This document shows, piece after piece, positions 6,909-14,301 of a DNA stretch of 25,726 nucleotides. Position numbers and translations under genes: made by a program. The DNA is from a virus, in the IMG/VR virus record IMGVR_UViG_3300009182_001873, positions 1 through 25,726 of that record; one strand, 5' to 3'. Position 1 is the first letter of the stretch. Each line of letters starts with the position of its first letter. The notes under the pieces are model-generated. The model saw nothing but the letters and a program-made list of their open reading frames with translations. It searched no databases and was not told where the DNA came from.

Positions 6909-8203
6909 TATATACCGTATTTGTTTCTTTTGGCTTTATTTACAGGGCTAGTTTTGTTAGTGTCAGCGGGCTCTTCGCTCTTGCTAAACTTGCTAATTGT
7001 TTTTCCATCAGTGGGGACAGTTTTCATAGCCGATCGAATCTTATTATCGTCTTCTTTGGTGTAAGGATGATGTGTATTATACTTTTCAGCCCAGGTATCT
7101 TGCGGACTGTCTACAGCTTTTATACTCTCGCCGTCGGCCATGGCCATGGCCATCATCATGCGATTCATGTGATAGATACGATCGTACCCGCCGATATCGC
7201 GTGTTCGAATTACGCCCAGGCTGGCGGCATCGTGGTGGGGGTGTCGATGACTAGTTTTACCTTCGCGTACAAATTCGTTAGCTTTCATTTCTCTTAATAC
7301 CCTGTTAGCTTCTTTAATCAAATTAAAGGCTTTTAAATTCTTTTTTGGTGTACTACTATTTACATCAACTGTACTATTCTGTTTTGTAATAGTGCCGACC
7401 CCGGCAGCTTCTTCGTCAGTTTTAGTATATACTTGTTGCGGTTTTTTATGCCCCTCACCTCGTTCCATTTTATCAGGATCTTTGGATTTTTCTTTTTCAA
7501 AGTACTTGCGCATTTCTTCTGCACTGGTCGTTGGCTTAGCTTTAACAGGTTTAGTCATGAATCCCATTAAGCCTTCATCAGTTACTGGTTCTGCTACAGG
7601 TTTTTCTTTTTTAGCTCGTTTTACTTTTTCAGGATGTTGGCCTACTGCGGCTACTACTGTATCAAAATAGTGTTGACCATTTACTTCTAGATTAGGATCT
7701 GTACCAGCGGCTCGATAAAATGCGTCCATGTTACCAGCACGAGCCGCATTGCGTAGATCAGTTGCTGAGCTTACTCTGGGACTTGGTATATGGATGATTT
7801 TAGCAAAGTTAAAATAACCATGTGTACTTTCCTTGCCATTGTATTGATTTAATAATTTTCCAGCCCATGCCCAGTCAGTTGCATCAGTTATATAAGCTAC
7901 AGTTGCACCATCTCCAACTTCTGCATAAATCTTAGAGGCCAGTGTGATAACTGTAGATTCACCTAACACATGTCCTTCAATGCTGGGATCAATTGCAGAC
8001 ATCCATGCTGCCTTAACATCAAACGGCAACGGATCGTTGGTGCCGGTTGTACTAGGATTAGTACCTATGTACCATTGATGACCTGCATGTTTAACAGCTT
8101 CCCAAACTTTGGCATGCCCTTGATGCGGTGGATTGAACCGACCAAAGCAGAATGCCGCAGTTACCTTAGTATGAGTTGATTCAAAAAGTTCACGTAAATT
8201 CAT
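6908..8203 (-). CDS. HxGH nucleotidylyltransferase fused to a conserved phage C-terminal module
   Basis: A 431-residue protein. Residues 15-160 are a cytidylyl/adenylyltransferase-like Rossmann domain: FGRFNPPHQGH at 20-30 holds the HxGH nucleotide-binding motif, and SSATDLR at 145-151 corresponds to the ISSTxxR motif of NMN or pantetheine-phosphate adenylyltransferases. Substrate cannot be read from sequence; an NMNAT-like reaction (NMN + ATP to NAD) is one possibility. Residues 190-300 are a charged linker. The C-terminal part (about 300-431) has a His cluster (SHRHPHHD), YHMNRMMMAMAMADG, and an end NKAKRNKYGI that I associate with other aquatic-phage proteins. The N-terminus MNLRELFEST has a leader-like LFE-Ser site at residue 8. 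TAATG overlaps join it to both neighbouring genes. Confidence 0.8.
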   Translation of the reverse strand: MNLRELFESTHTKVTAAFCFGRFNPPHQGHAKVWEAVKHAGHQWYIGTNPSTTGTNDPLPFDVKAAWMSAIDPSIEGHVLGESTVITLASKIYAEVGDGATVAYITDATDWAWAGKLLNQYNGKESTHGYFNFAKIIHIPSPRVSSATDLRNAARAGNMDAFYRAAGTDPNLEVNGQHYFDTVVAAVGQHPEKVKRAKKEKPVAEPVTDEGLMGFMTKPVKAKPTTSAEEMRKYFEKEKSKDPDKMERGEGHKKPQQVYTKTDEEAAGVGTITKQNSTVDVNSSTPKKNLKAFNLIKEANRVLREMKANEFVREGKTSHRHPHHDAASLGVIRTRDIGGYDRIYHMNRMMMAMAMADGESIKAVDSPQDTWAEKYNTHHPYTKEDDNKIRSAMKTVPTDGKTISKFSKSEEPADTNKTSPVNKAKRNKYGI

Positions 8204-9396
8204 TATGGTGTCCAGGCTGGTATAGTTCCAGACGGAGTTTCGATACTACTACGCGGAACTAGTTTAATATGATCATCACCTTTTTTATCGTAGTGTACCC
8301 AGCCCTCTGGGTTGGTTACTTTAATCTCACCGGGATCTTTATCTAATTGTGCAATTACACTGTTCTTCAATTGCATAATATCGTCAAACAAATTAAACAT
8401 TGCAGGTAGTGCTCCTGGGAACATCTTTGCACGTTCTTGTACCTTAGCCAACTGTGTTGGACTTACAATTGTTGGATTAGATTCCATCCACATCATAAAA
8501 TTATGACCGACATTGTGTAATTGTCCTTGCTTACTCATAGTATTAACATATCTGTAAACAATATTTTTAAATCCACTTACTCCGGGTAGTGGTGATAAGA
8601 ATTGATCAATTTCAGCTGAATGTTTTTTAATTTCTGCTTCAACAATAGATATAGCTTGAGAATCAACTTCCGGCTGCATCTGGGTATAGTATGGACCTAG
8701 TACGATCAGTTGAGATGTTGAATTAAACTCTTCAAAACTGTCTTTGGGTTGTTGCGTATGGTCGGCGTCTCCGAATGTTTCAAATATGCCATGACCAACA
8801 ACCATTGCATGCGCTGTAGAAATTTGTTGTCCTAGATCAGTATCCTGTGCAATATGATAAACTGTTCCGCTTTTTGGATTTGGATGTAAATTATATATTC
8901 CATCAGCATCTGGGGTTGGTTGCCCTAAGAATAACCCATCGGCGTAGACAAATCCTCTAAAATCTTCAGGGGTAGCTTTTTCAAACACTGGATGTAAGAA
9001 ACTAAATTCTCTAGCAAACTCTTTACGTTGCTCTTGTTCTTCGGGGGTCTTTGGATTACCACTCTTGTTAAGAATAAAATTATAAATTCCTTGCTGTGTG
9101 GTAAACTCGTCTAATGTACTTGTACCAGTGCCGCCACGCAACCAACCATTGTGGTTAGTCAATATAAATGTACCATTCTCATCTCTGCCCCAATACACTT
9201 GCGGAGCACCGTCCCACTTGTATCGAACACCCTTGGCATTTTTGCCTATGGCTTTGATATGTTCCAGCGCCTTAATTGCACCAGCACTGCCATTTAAAAA
9301 TGTTAGATCCTCTGGATGATTGAATGCCCTACCTACTTTTTTCTTAACTTCTTCAGCGGCTGGGGCTTCTCTTAAAAATAATTCTCTTAGTAACAC
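8203..9396 (-). CDS. Ligase-like (KxDG) nucleotidyltransferase-fold protein
   Basis: A 397-residue protein. VRYKWDGAPQVYWG at 57-70 matches motif I of covalent nucleotidyltransferases (ATP-dependent DNA/RNA ligases), where K60 would take the AMP. FRGFVYADGLFLG (146-158) sits where motif III is expected, EGWV (364-367) resembles motif IV and IKLV (377-380) motif V. The spacing between the first and last motifs is larger than in small ligases, so the order fits but the fold is unproven; I associate the protein with a phage family of unknown function. Start is GTG at 9396 with AAGGA upstream. The N-terminus MLLRELFLREAPA has a leader-like LRE-Ala site at residue 10. It ends in a TAATG overlap with the nucleotidylyltransferase gene, suggesting linked roles. 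Confidence 0.6.
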   Translation of the reverse strand: MLLRELFLREAPAAEEVKKKVGRAFNHPEDLTFLNGSAGAIKALEHIKAIGKNAKGVRYKWDGAPQVYWGRDENGTFILTNHNGWLRGGTGTSTLDEFTTQQGIYNFILNKSGNPKTPEEQEQRKEFAREFSFLHPVFEKATPEDFRGFVYADGLFLGQPTPDADGIYNLHPNPKSGTVYHIAQDTDLGQQISTAHAMVVGHGIFETFGDADHTQQPKDSFEEFNSTSQLIVLGPYYTQMQPEVDSQAISIVEAEIKKHSAEIDQFLSPLPGVSGFKNIVYRYVNTMSKQGQLHNVGHNFMMWMESNPTIVSPTQLAKVQERAKMFPGALPAMFNLFDDIMQLKNSVIAQLDKDPGEIKVTNPEGWVHYDKKGDDHIKLVPRSSIETPSGTIPAWTP

Positions 9397-9398
9397 GA

Positions 9399-9770
9399 TT
9401 AGTCCTTATACTTGCCATCGGCAACGTGCTTACAAGTTTCATCGTGTATTTTTTTACATACTTTACTGCAAAGTTCCTCATCTAATTCGTCTGGTAGTTC
9501 GCGAATCGGAAATTTTTTAATGTACAATTTATAGCTAGCCTGTACAGGCACCTTAAACATATTTGGATGTGTTGCACGATCAGCTTTCAAACGGTCTATG
9601 CACTTGGAAATAACTGGATGGACATGACGTCGATACGATCTGTCATCGTTATGCATAAAATGAATTAAATCATCCGGAAGGTCGTAGTTAATCTCTCTGC
9701 CGTCATTCTTTGGCGAGACAAAGTCTAAATCTTTGAAGATGGTGCCTTCTAATAGCTCATTTATGCGCAT
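9399..9770 (-). CDS. Conserved hypothetical protein with leader and C-terminal Cys/His cluster
   Basis: A 123-residue protein, first gene of the leader-bearing operon. The N-terminus MRINELLEGTIFKDLDF contains LLE before Gly, a prohead-protease-like site at residue 8. The central DLPDDLIHFMHNDDRSYRRH (30-49) and the later YKLYIKKFPI fit a small family I recognise from T4-like aquatic phages, function unknown. The C-terminus has C101, C105, H109, C113 and H115 in a regular spacing that could bind a metal. No strong Shine-Dalgarno is seen before the ATG at 9770. A late-promoter motif lies 47 bp upstream, so this gene probably opens a late transcription unit running to 1259. Confidence 0.65.
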   Translation of the reverse strand: MRINELLEGTIFKDLDFVSPKNDGREINYDLPDDLIHFMHNDDRSYRRHVHPVISKCIDRLKADRATHPNMFKVPVQASYKLYIKKFPIRELPDELDEELCSKVCKKIHDETCKHVADGKYKD

Positions 9771-9816
9771 TGTTAAATCCGTTTTTATAGACCAGCAGAA
9801 TAAACTACGGTTAGAG

Positions 9817-9824
9817 TATTTATC
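9817..9824 (-). promoter_or_regulatory. T4-type late promoter motif GATAAATA
   Basis: CGATAAATACTCTAACC on the minus strand in the 72-bp gap between genes, 47 bp before the ATG at 9770. This is the best positioned of the five copies because it lies in non-coding DNA and heads the operon of putatively packaged proteins. Confidence 0.65.
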
Positions 9825-9842
9825 GATTTTGGAATCAACACC

Positions 9843-10472
9843 CTATGCTTTAACGATACGTTCAATCTTTGTTATTACGCCACCGAGATGCATTTTAGTC
9901 AACAGTAGTGTATTGTCGCCTGTTACATAGAAGTGTGTTCCGCCCCAACTTCTTGATTTTCCTAGCTCTTTTTTGCAACTTTTAGTCAGTTTTAGTTTGT
10001 CACGGCCAGCCGCCCATTCAACAAACGCTTGATAATCTTGGTTAGTTTTACCTAAAGTCACTCGATAATCGTAATTTGTTTTAGGCATTATTATAGTATT
10101 AGCCGCTAGAGGTGAATCTTTTGGTGGCTCAGATATATATTTCACATTGCTACTATCTAATTTAGACAGCAGAGTAACATAATCAAGGTTGTTAGTATAT
10201 ACGCTGACCCACGGAGATTCTACCCTAATTTCTATATCCTTCATTTTCTTCAAGGCAGTTGCAAGTCTAATAGCATAATCTAGCTGATCTTGAGTTTTGA
10301 TATTATTAATACGCCACACATCGTCGGGCTTTTGAAGTAAAGAAGTTTTACTTAGTAGTTTTAATGCAGTTTCCATATCACCGCTTCTAAACGAACTAGC
10401 GCCAGAACATATCAACACAATTTTGTATTGATATGTTCCTTTAAATAAACTTCTAGTTGTTTTGTACAACAT
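9843..10472 (-). CDS. Conserved phage protein of unknown function
   Basis: A 209-residue basic protein with no recognised enzyme motif. Stretches such as MLYKTTRSLFKGTYQYKIVL, DIEIRVESPWVSVYTN, TIIMPKTNYDYRVTLGKT and the C-terminal RSWGGTHFYVTGDNTLLLTK, HLGGVI-KIERIVKA resemble a conserved family found in T4-like aquatic phages that I know only as hypothetical. The alternation of short hydrophobic strands with charged turns suggests an alpha/beta protein with a recent or ancient internal duplication not excluded. Its start at 10472 overlaps the last 20 bp of the ClpA-like gene, so it is coupled to the chaperone operon. The 72 bp after its stop hold a late promoter for the next operon. No signal peptide or membrane segment is visible. 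Confidence 0.65.
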   Translation of the reverse strand: MLYKTTRSLFKGTYQYKIVLICSGASSFRSGDMETALKLLSKTSLLQKPDDVWRINNIKTQDQLDYAIRLATALKKMKDIEIRVESPWVSVYTNNLDYVTLLSKLDSSNVKYISEPPKDSPLAANTIIMPKTNYDYRVTLGKTNQDYQAFVEWAAGRDKLKLTKSCKKELGKSRSWGGTHFYVTGDNTLLLTKMHLGGVITKIERIVKA

Positions 10473-12726
10473 CTTCTAAGTTGCTCTCAATAGCCAGTAA
10501 TGCAATTTTAGATACTTTTGGTTTAGCAATTAACGAAATTGCATCGCCATCAACACTAATAGTGACCCAGCCGCCATTTTTAAGATCTCCAAACAACATC
10601 AATCGAGCAAGGTCGCGTTTAATTTCCTTGTCAATAACACGCTGTAACGGACGAGCACCCATCTTAGGATCAAAGCCTTTTTCGATGAGCCAATTAACTG
10701 CTTCCTTATCGATCTTAACTCGGATACCTTTATCTTTAACTTGGTCTTTAAGTTGATCTATAAACTTATTAACAATTTTTATCATTGTTTCTTTTCCAAG
10801 TTTATTAAATGTAACAACACCATCTAAACGATTGCGGAACTCCGGAGTTAAGAATTTCTTCAAATCAGCATCGCTATAGTCTTTATCTTGCTTACCAAAT
10901 CCAATAGCATTTTTGTCTGCTGATTGTGCTCCGGCATTAGTAGTAAGGATAAGAACAATATTACGGCAGTCAGCTTTTTTGCCATTTGATCCGGTAATAA
11001 ATCCGTTATCCATAAGCTGTAGCAATACAGTTATTACATCTGGATGCGCTTTTTCAATCTCATCTAGCAACAGTACAGCATTAGGTGCTTCTTGAATACT
11101 GGTAATTAGTTGACCCGCATTTTCTTCAAATCCAACATAACCGGGAGGGCTGCCGATCAACTTACTGATACTGTGTTTTTCTTGATATTCACTCATATCA
11201 AAGCGCAGTAACTTAACACCCAAGTTTTTAGCAAGTGACTTAGCAGTTTCGGTTTTACCAGTACCAGTCGGCCCCATGAATACAAACGATCCAACGGGTT
11301 TATTTTCTGTTTTAAGTCCAGCCTGTGCAACAACAATCTTATCAACGATTTCGGTGATAGCAAGTTCTTGCCCATACACTTCTGTTTCAAGTTTAGTTTG
11401 TAAACTAATTAAATTAACACTTTCAGTTTCTGAAACTTGCTCTTCCGGCATATTGACCATCTTAGCTAGTTCGAATTGAATTTCACGCTCGCCGATAATG
11501 CGCTCATCAGCTAGTTTGAGATTGAAGCGTGAGCAAGCTACATCAATTAAATCAATGGCCTTGTCCGGAAGTTTTTTATCTGTTTGATACTTAACTGACA
11601 ATTTAATTGCCGCATCAATTGCATCGTCCTTGATCTTAACATTATGGAATCCTTCGTAGTATTTCTTAATACCTTTAAGGATCTGTTTAGTAACTTCTGT
11701 TGTAGGCTCGTCAACAGTAATGCGTTGGAAACGACGCATGAGCGCACGATCCTTTTCGAAGTGCTTACGATATTCTTCCCAGGTAGTCGATGCTACAACT
11801 TTAATATTGCCTTTGCTTAGTGCAGGCTTCATCATGTTGGCAAGATCGTTCGCTGAATTGCTTGCCGACCCAGCACCACTAATCATGTGTGCTTCGTCAA
11901 TAAACAAGACAGTCTTACCTTTCTTTTGTAGGGCTTTAATAACATGCTTAAAGCGTTCTTCAAAGTCTCCGCGATATTTAGAGCCAGCTAACATAGCACT
12001 GATGTCTAGATTATAAACTGTATACTCTTTCAAGAAATCAGGAACAGCACCATTTACAATATTATGAGCCATGCCCTCGGCGATCGCAGTCTTACCTACA
12101 CCAGGGTCACCAACTAAGATCACGTTGTTTTTGCTACGACGACCTAGTGCTAACGCAATATTTTCTAATTCGTCAACTCTGCCAATAACTGGATCGATTT
12201 TGTTTTTCTTAACTTCTTGATTCAGATTAGTAGTAAATGCCTGAAGGGCTTTATCACTATGCGAATCAGCTGGGCTATCGTCCGGACCATTTTCCATATT
12301 ATTATTTAAATATTCAGCAAATTTATCTTTATCGATATTAGCTTGTGCAACAAAAAAGTGCGCCCAACTACGTTTCTCGCCCATCATAGCCAAGAATACA
12401 TCCGTTGGTTCAATACGCTGTCGCCCGTTGAATAGGACTTGAGTAAACGCCCTATTAAGTACACGCTCTACACTTTGAGTTTTCTTAGGTTTAACCACTA
12501 CATCTGGTACTGTAATTTCACTACATTTATTATGTAGATAATCTTGTAGGTTTGTTTTAAGGGAATTAGCATCAGCGCCGAATCCTTGAATACAGTTAGT
12601 AAACCCATCTTCTGCAAGCATAGCAAACAACAGATGTTCTATTGTTAGATATTCGTGATGAAGTTTTTTAGAAGTTTCTATAGCTCTTTCAAAGACTGCT
12701 TGAAGATTATCGCTAGGTTCGACCAT
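10453..12726 (-). CDS. clpA: ClpA-like AAA+ unfoldase
   Basis: A 757-residue ATPase with the ClpA layout. Clp N-domain spans about 1-140. D1 has Walker A GDPGVGKT (206-213), pore loop KYRGDFE (250-256) and Walker B VLFIDEAH (273-280). D2 has Walker A GPTGTGKT (485-492), pore loop GYVG (529-532), Walker B VLLLDE (551-556) and the sensor/Arg-finger segment TPEFRNRLD (627-635). There is no long middle domain, so it is ClpA-type rather than ClpB/ClpC. IGF at 608-610 sits where ClpA carries its ClpP-docking IGL tripeptide, so it could feed substrates to host ClpP; no clpP is seen here. Start ATG 12726 shares a base with the deformylase stop (TAATG). Confidence 0.95.
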   Translation of the reverse strand: MVEPSDNLQAVFERAIETSKKLHHEYLTIEHLLFAMLAEDGFTNCIQGFGADANSLKTNLQDYLHNKCSEITVPDVVVKPKKTQSVERVLNRAFTQVLFNGRQRIEPTDVFLAMMGEKRSWAHFFVAQANIDKDKFAEYLNNNMENGPDDSPADSHSDKALQAFTTNLNQEVKKNKIDPVIGRVDELENIALALGRRSKNNVILVGDPGVGKTAIAEGMAHNIVNGAVPDFLKEYTVYNLDISAMLAGSKYRGDFEERFKHVIKALQKKGKTVLFIDEAHMISGAGSASNSANDLANMMKPALSKGNIKVVASTTWEEYRKHFEKDRALMRRFQRITVDEPTTEVTKQILKGIKKYYEGFHNVKIKDDAIDAAIKLSVKYQTDKKLPDKAIDLIDVACSRFNLKLADERIIGEREIQFELAKMVNMPEEQVSETESVNLISLQTKLETEVYGQELAITEIVDKIVVAQAGLKTENKPVGSFVFMGPTGTGKTETAKSLAKNLGVKLLRFDMSEYQEKHSISKLIGSPPGYVGFEENAGQLITSIQEAPNAVLLLDEIEKAHPDVITVLLQLMDNGFITGSNGKKADCRNIVLILTTNAGAQSADKNAIGFGKQDKDYSDADLKKFLTPEFRNRLDGVVTFNKLGKETMIKIVNKFIDQLKDQVKDKGIRVKIDKEAVNWLIEKGFDPKMGARPLQRVIDKEIKRDLARLMLFGDLKNGGWVTISVDGDAISLIAKPKVSKIALLAIESNLEDVVQNN

Positions 12727-13211
12727 TATTTAAATTTCCTTTGTTTTTTCTGTGCCATTTTTAATTTCAAATCACTTACATATTCTGTAAATGTTATTCC
12801 ATCTAAGTGATCTAATTCGTGTTGAAAACAACGAGAGTCGATTCCTTCAAGTTCTATTATACATTGTTTTCCTGCGCTGTCAAGATACATGGCAGTAATT
12901 TTGTCACTTCTTTTGACTTTAAGCCAGAGATTTGGAAAACTTAAACACCCTTCGTCAGCTTGTACATCTGCGTTGTCGCCGACTAGAATAGTAGGATTGA
13001 AAACCCCAAGTTCTCTACCGTCTTGTAGTTTCATCACAAATACTCTACGCAACAACCCAACTTGATTGCCAGCAAGTCCGATACCGTTATGTGCTCGCAT
13101 GAGTTCAAGCATTTCTCTTTCTATAACATCCGCATTAACATGGTTTTTAAAATCCCAACGTTCTGCTTTTTGTTTAAGAATTGGATCAGGATCTTGAATT
13201 AATTTCAACAT
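12726..13211 (-). CDS. def: Peptide deformylase
   Basis: A 161-residue metalloenzyme that removes the formyl group from the N-terminal Met of new proteins. All three family motifs are present: GIGLAGNQ (43-50, a variant of GxGxAAxQ), EGCLS (87-91) and HELDH (131-135). Metal ligands would be C89, H131 and H135 with E132 catalytic. Length is that of compact phage and bacterial enzymes; the short C-terminus ends in a basic tail (KKQRKFK). It overlaps the DnaJ-like gene by 26 bp at its start and touches the ClpA-like gene at its end, so the three are one operon. Phage deformylases in cyanophages are thought to support rapid turnover of host or phage proteins; the same is inferred here. Confidence 0.95.
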   Translation of the reverse strand: MLKLIQDPDPILKQKAERWDFKNHVNADVIEREMLELMRAHNGIGLAGNQVGLLRRVFVMKLQDGRELGVFNPTILVGDNADVQADEGCLSFPNLWLKVKRSDKITAMYLDSAGKQCIIELEGIDSRCFQHELDHLDGITFTEYVSDLKLKMAQKKQRKFK

Positions 13212-14043
13212 CTAGTGCTTTAAGTTTTTCTATTAATGATGGATCTGTAATTGCCGGTGTTTTAATATTTACAACAATTACTAGCCGACCTTTCTGACCA
13301 GTATTAATATTAGGGAATCCGTGCCCAGAGCTTGCAAATTCAGATCCAGCTTCAATACCTGGACGAATATCAAGATCTATTTTTTGGCCGGTTATAGTTT
13401 TAACACCTTTACTACAACCGATCATAGCCTCGATCGGTGTTATGTACACTGTAGTATACATATCGTCTCCGGCACGCCTAAAGTTGCTATCAGGAAGCAC
13501 AATAATAGTTACATTTAAATTTCCTCTCGGAGCATTAGGAACACTATCGTCACCTAATCCATTATATCGTATAGTTTCACCATGACTTATTCCAGCCGGA
13601 ACATTAATAACTACAGTCTGCGTTTGCCCGCTCGGCATTTTATAATTTGCTTCTAGTTGTTTTCCTAGATAGCTGTCTAATATTGAAACTTGACATTGGA
13701 TGTTTAGATCTCGATTTCTGCGCATCTGCGCATGTCCGCCGCCGAACATGCTAGTAAATGGGTGCCCTTGCGGGAATCCTTGTCCAAACATCGCGCCAAA
13801 TGGATCAAATCCATCTGTAGTAAATCTTACTTGCGGGCCACCTCCGAACATACGTTGTTGGTCGTATTCAGCTTTCTTTTGTGGGTCGCTTAGGTTATCG
13901 TATGCAACGCTAATATCTTTGAATTTGGCTTGATCACCACCCTTGTCCGGGTGATGTTTATTAGCCAAGCTTCGGTATGCTTTTTTAATTTCATCTGGGC
14001 TAGCGTTTTCGCCAACACCTAGTGTTTGGTAATAATCTGTCAT
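13186..14043 (-). CDS. DnaJ-like co-chaperone (type B, no zinc finger)
   Basis: A 285-residue Hsp40. Residues 1-65 are a J-domain with HPD at 31-33 (KHHPDKGG), which stimulates DnaK ATPase. A Gly/Phe-rich linker (67-105, with GGGPQ, GQGFPQGHPF, MFGGGH) follows. The remainder fits the two beta-rich substrate domains of CbpA/type B DnaJ (AGISHGETIRYNGLGDDSVP, RGNLNVTIIV, EAMIGCSKGVKTITG), without the CxxCxGxG zinc region. It is preceded by a consensus sigma70 promoter embedded in the previous operon's terminator, so it opens a unit with deformylase and ClpA. No strong Shine-Dalgarno at the usual distance; GGAG lies 14 bases upstream. It probably works with host DnaK. Confidence 0.93.
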   Translation of the reverse strand: MTDYYQTLGVGENASPDEIKKAYRSLANKHHPDKGGDQAKFKDISVAYDNLSDPQKKAEYDQQRMFGGGPQVRFTTDGFDPFGAMFGQGFPQGHPFTSMFGGGHAQMRRNRDLNIQCQVSILDSYLGKQLEANYKMPSGQTQTVVINVPAGISHGETIRYNGLGDDSVPNAPRGNLNVTIIVLPDSNFRRAGDDMYTTVYITPIEAMIGCSKGVKTITGQKIDLDIRPGIEAGSEFASSGHGFPNINTGQKGRLVIVVNIKTPAITDPSLIEKLKALDVEINSRS

Positions 14044-14049
14044 AGTCGT

Positions 14050-14098
14050 AAAAAAGGCTCCAGTAATAGCATTAATTATACTATCTTAACTGAAGCCT
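14050..14098 (-). terminator. Intrinsic terminator after the lysis cassette, overlapping a promoter
   Basis: Minus-strand arms AGGCTTCAGT (14098-14089) and ACTGGAGCCT (14064-14055) pair over 10 bp with one G-U, around a 24-nt loop, followed by TTTTTT. It lies 14 bp beyond the stop at 14112. The dnaJ promoter's -35 overlaps the 5' arm and its -10 is in the loop. Confidence 0.75.
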
Positions 14099-14103
14099 GT
14101 CAA
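14075..14103 (-). promoter_or_regulatory. Consensus sigma70 promoter for dnaJ-def-clpA
   Basis: TTGACA (14103-14098), 17-bp spacer, TATAAT (14080-14075) on the minus strand: a perfect consensus. Transcripts would start near 14068, inside the terminator loop, so they lack the 5' arm and cannot be stopped by the hairpin. Confidence 0.9.
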
Positions 14104-14111
14104 GTTTTTGA

Positions 14112-14291
14112 TTACTTCTTCTTGCTGTCTGGAACTTTATCGCCCTCGACTTTTTTGTGAACTTTGATAGTTTTGCAAACTTCTTTCTTTGTTTTTGGAT
14201 CAGTGTTGCAAACCTTCTTTGATTCACCGCCGGCAAATGCTGGGCTAGATAATGCTAAACATAGTCCTGCTACAAATATATAATTTTTCAT
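14112..14291 (-). CDS. Small secreted cationic protein with two cysteines
   Basis: A 59-residue protein with a clear Sec signal peptide: MKNY, hydrophobic FVAGLCLALSS, and a SPase I site AFA before Gly at about residue 20. The mature part is about 39 residues, very lysine-rich, with two cysteines in a near-repeat (KKVCNTDPKT / KKEVCKTIKV) that could form a disulfide, and the ending VEGDKVPDSKKK. The start at 14291 has AAGGAAG; a longer in-frame start at 14333 would sit inside the holin-like gene. It is the last gene of the lysis cassette, before the terminator. A periplasmic role in lysis or in protecting the infected cell is inferred from location; the family is not one I can name. Confidence 0.7.
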   Translation of the reverse strand: MKNYIFVAGLCLALSSPAFAGGESKKVCNTDPKTKKEVCKTIKVHKKVEGDKVPDSKKK

Positions 14292-14301
14292 TTTAACTTC
14301 C

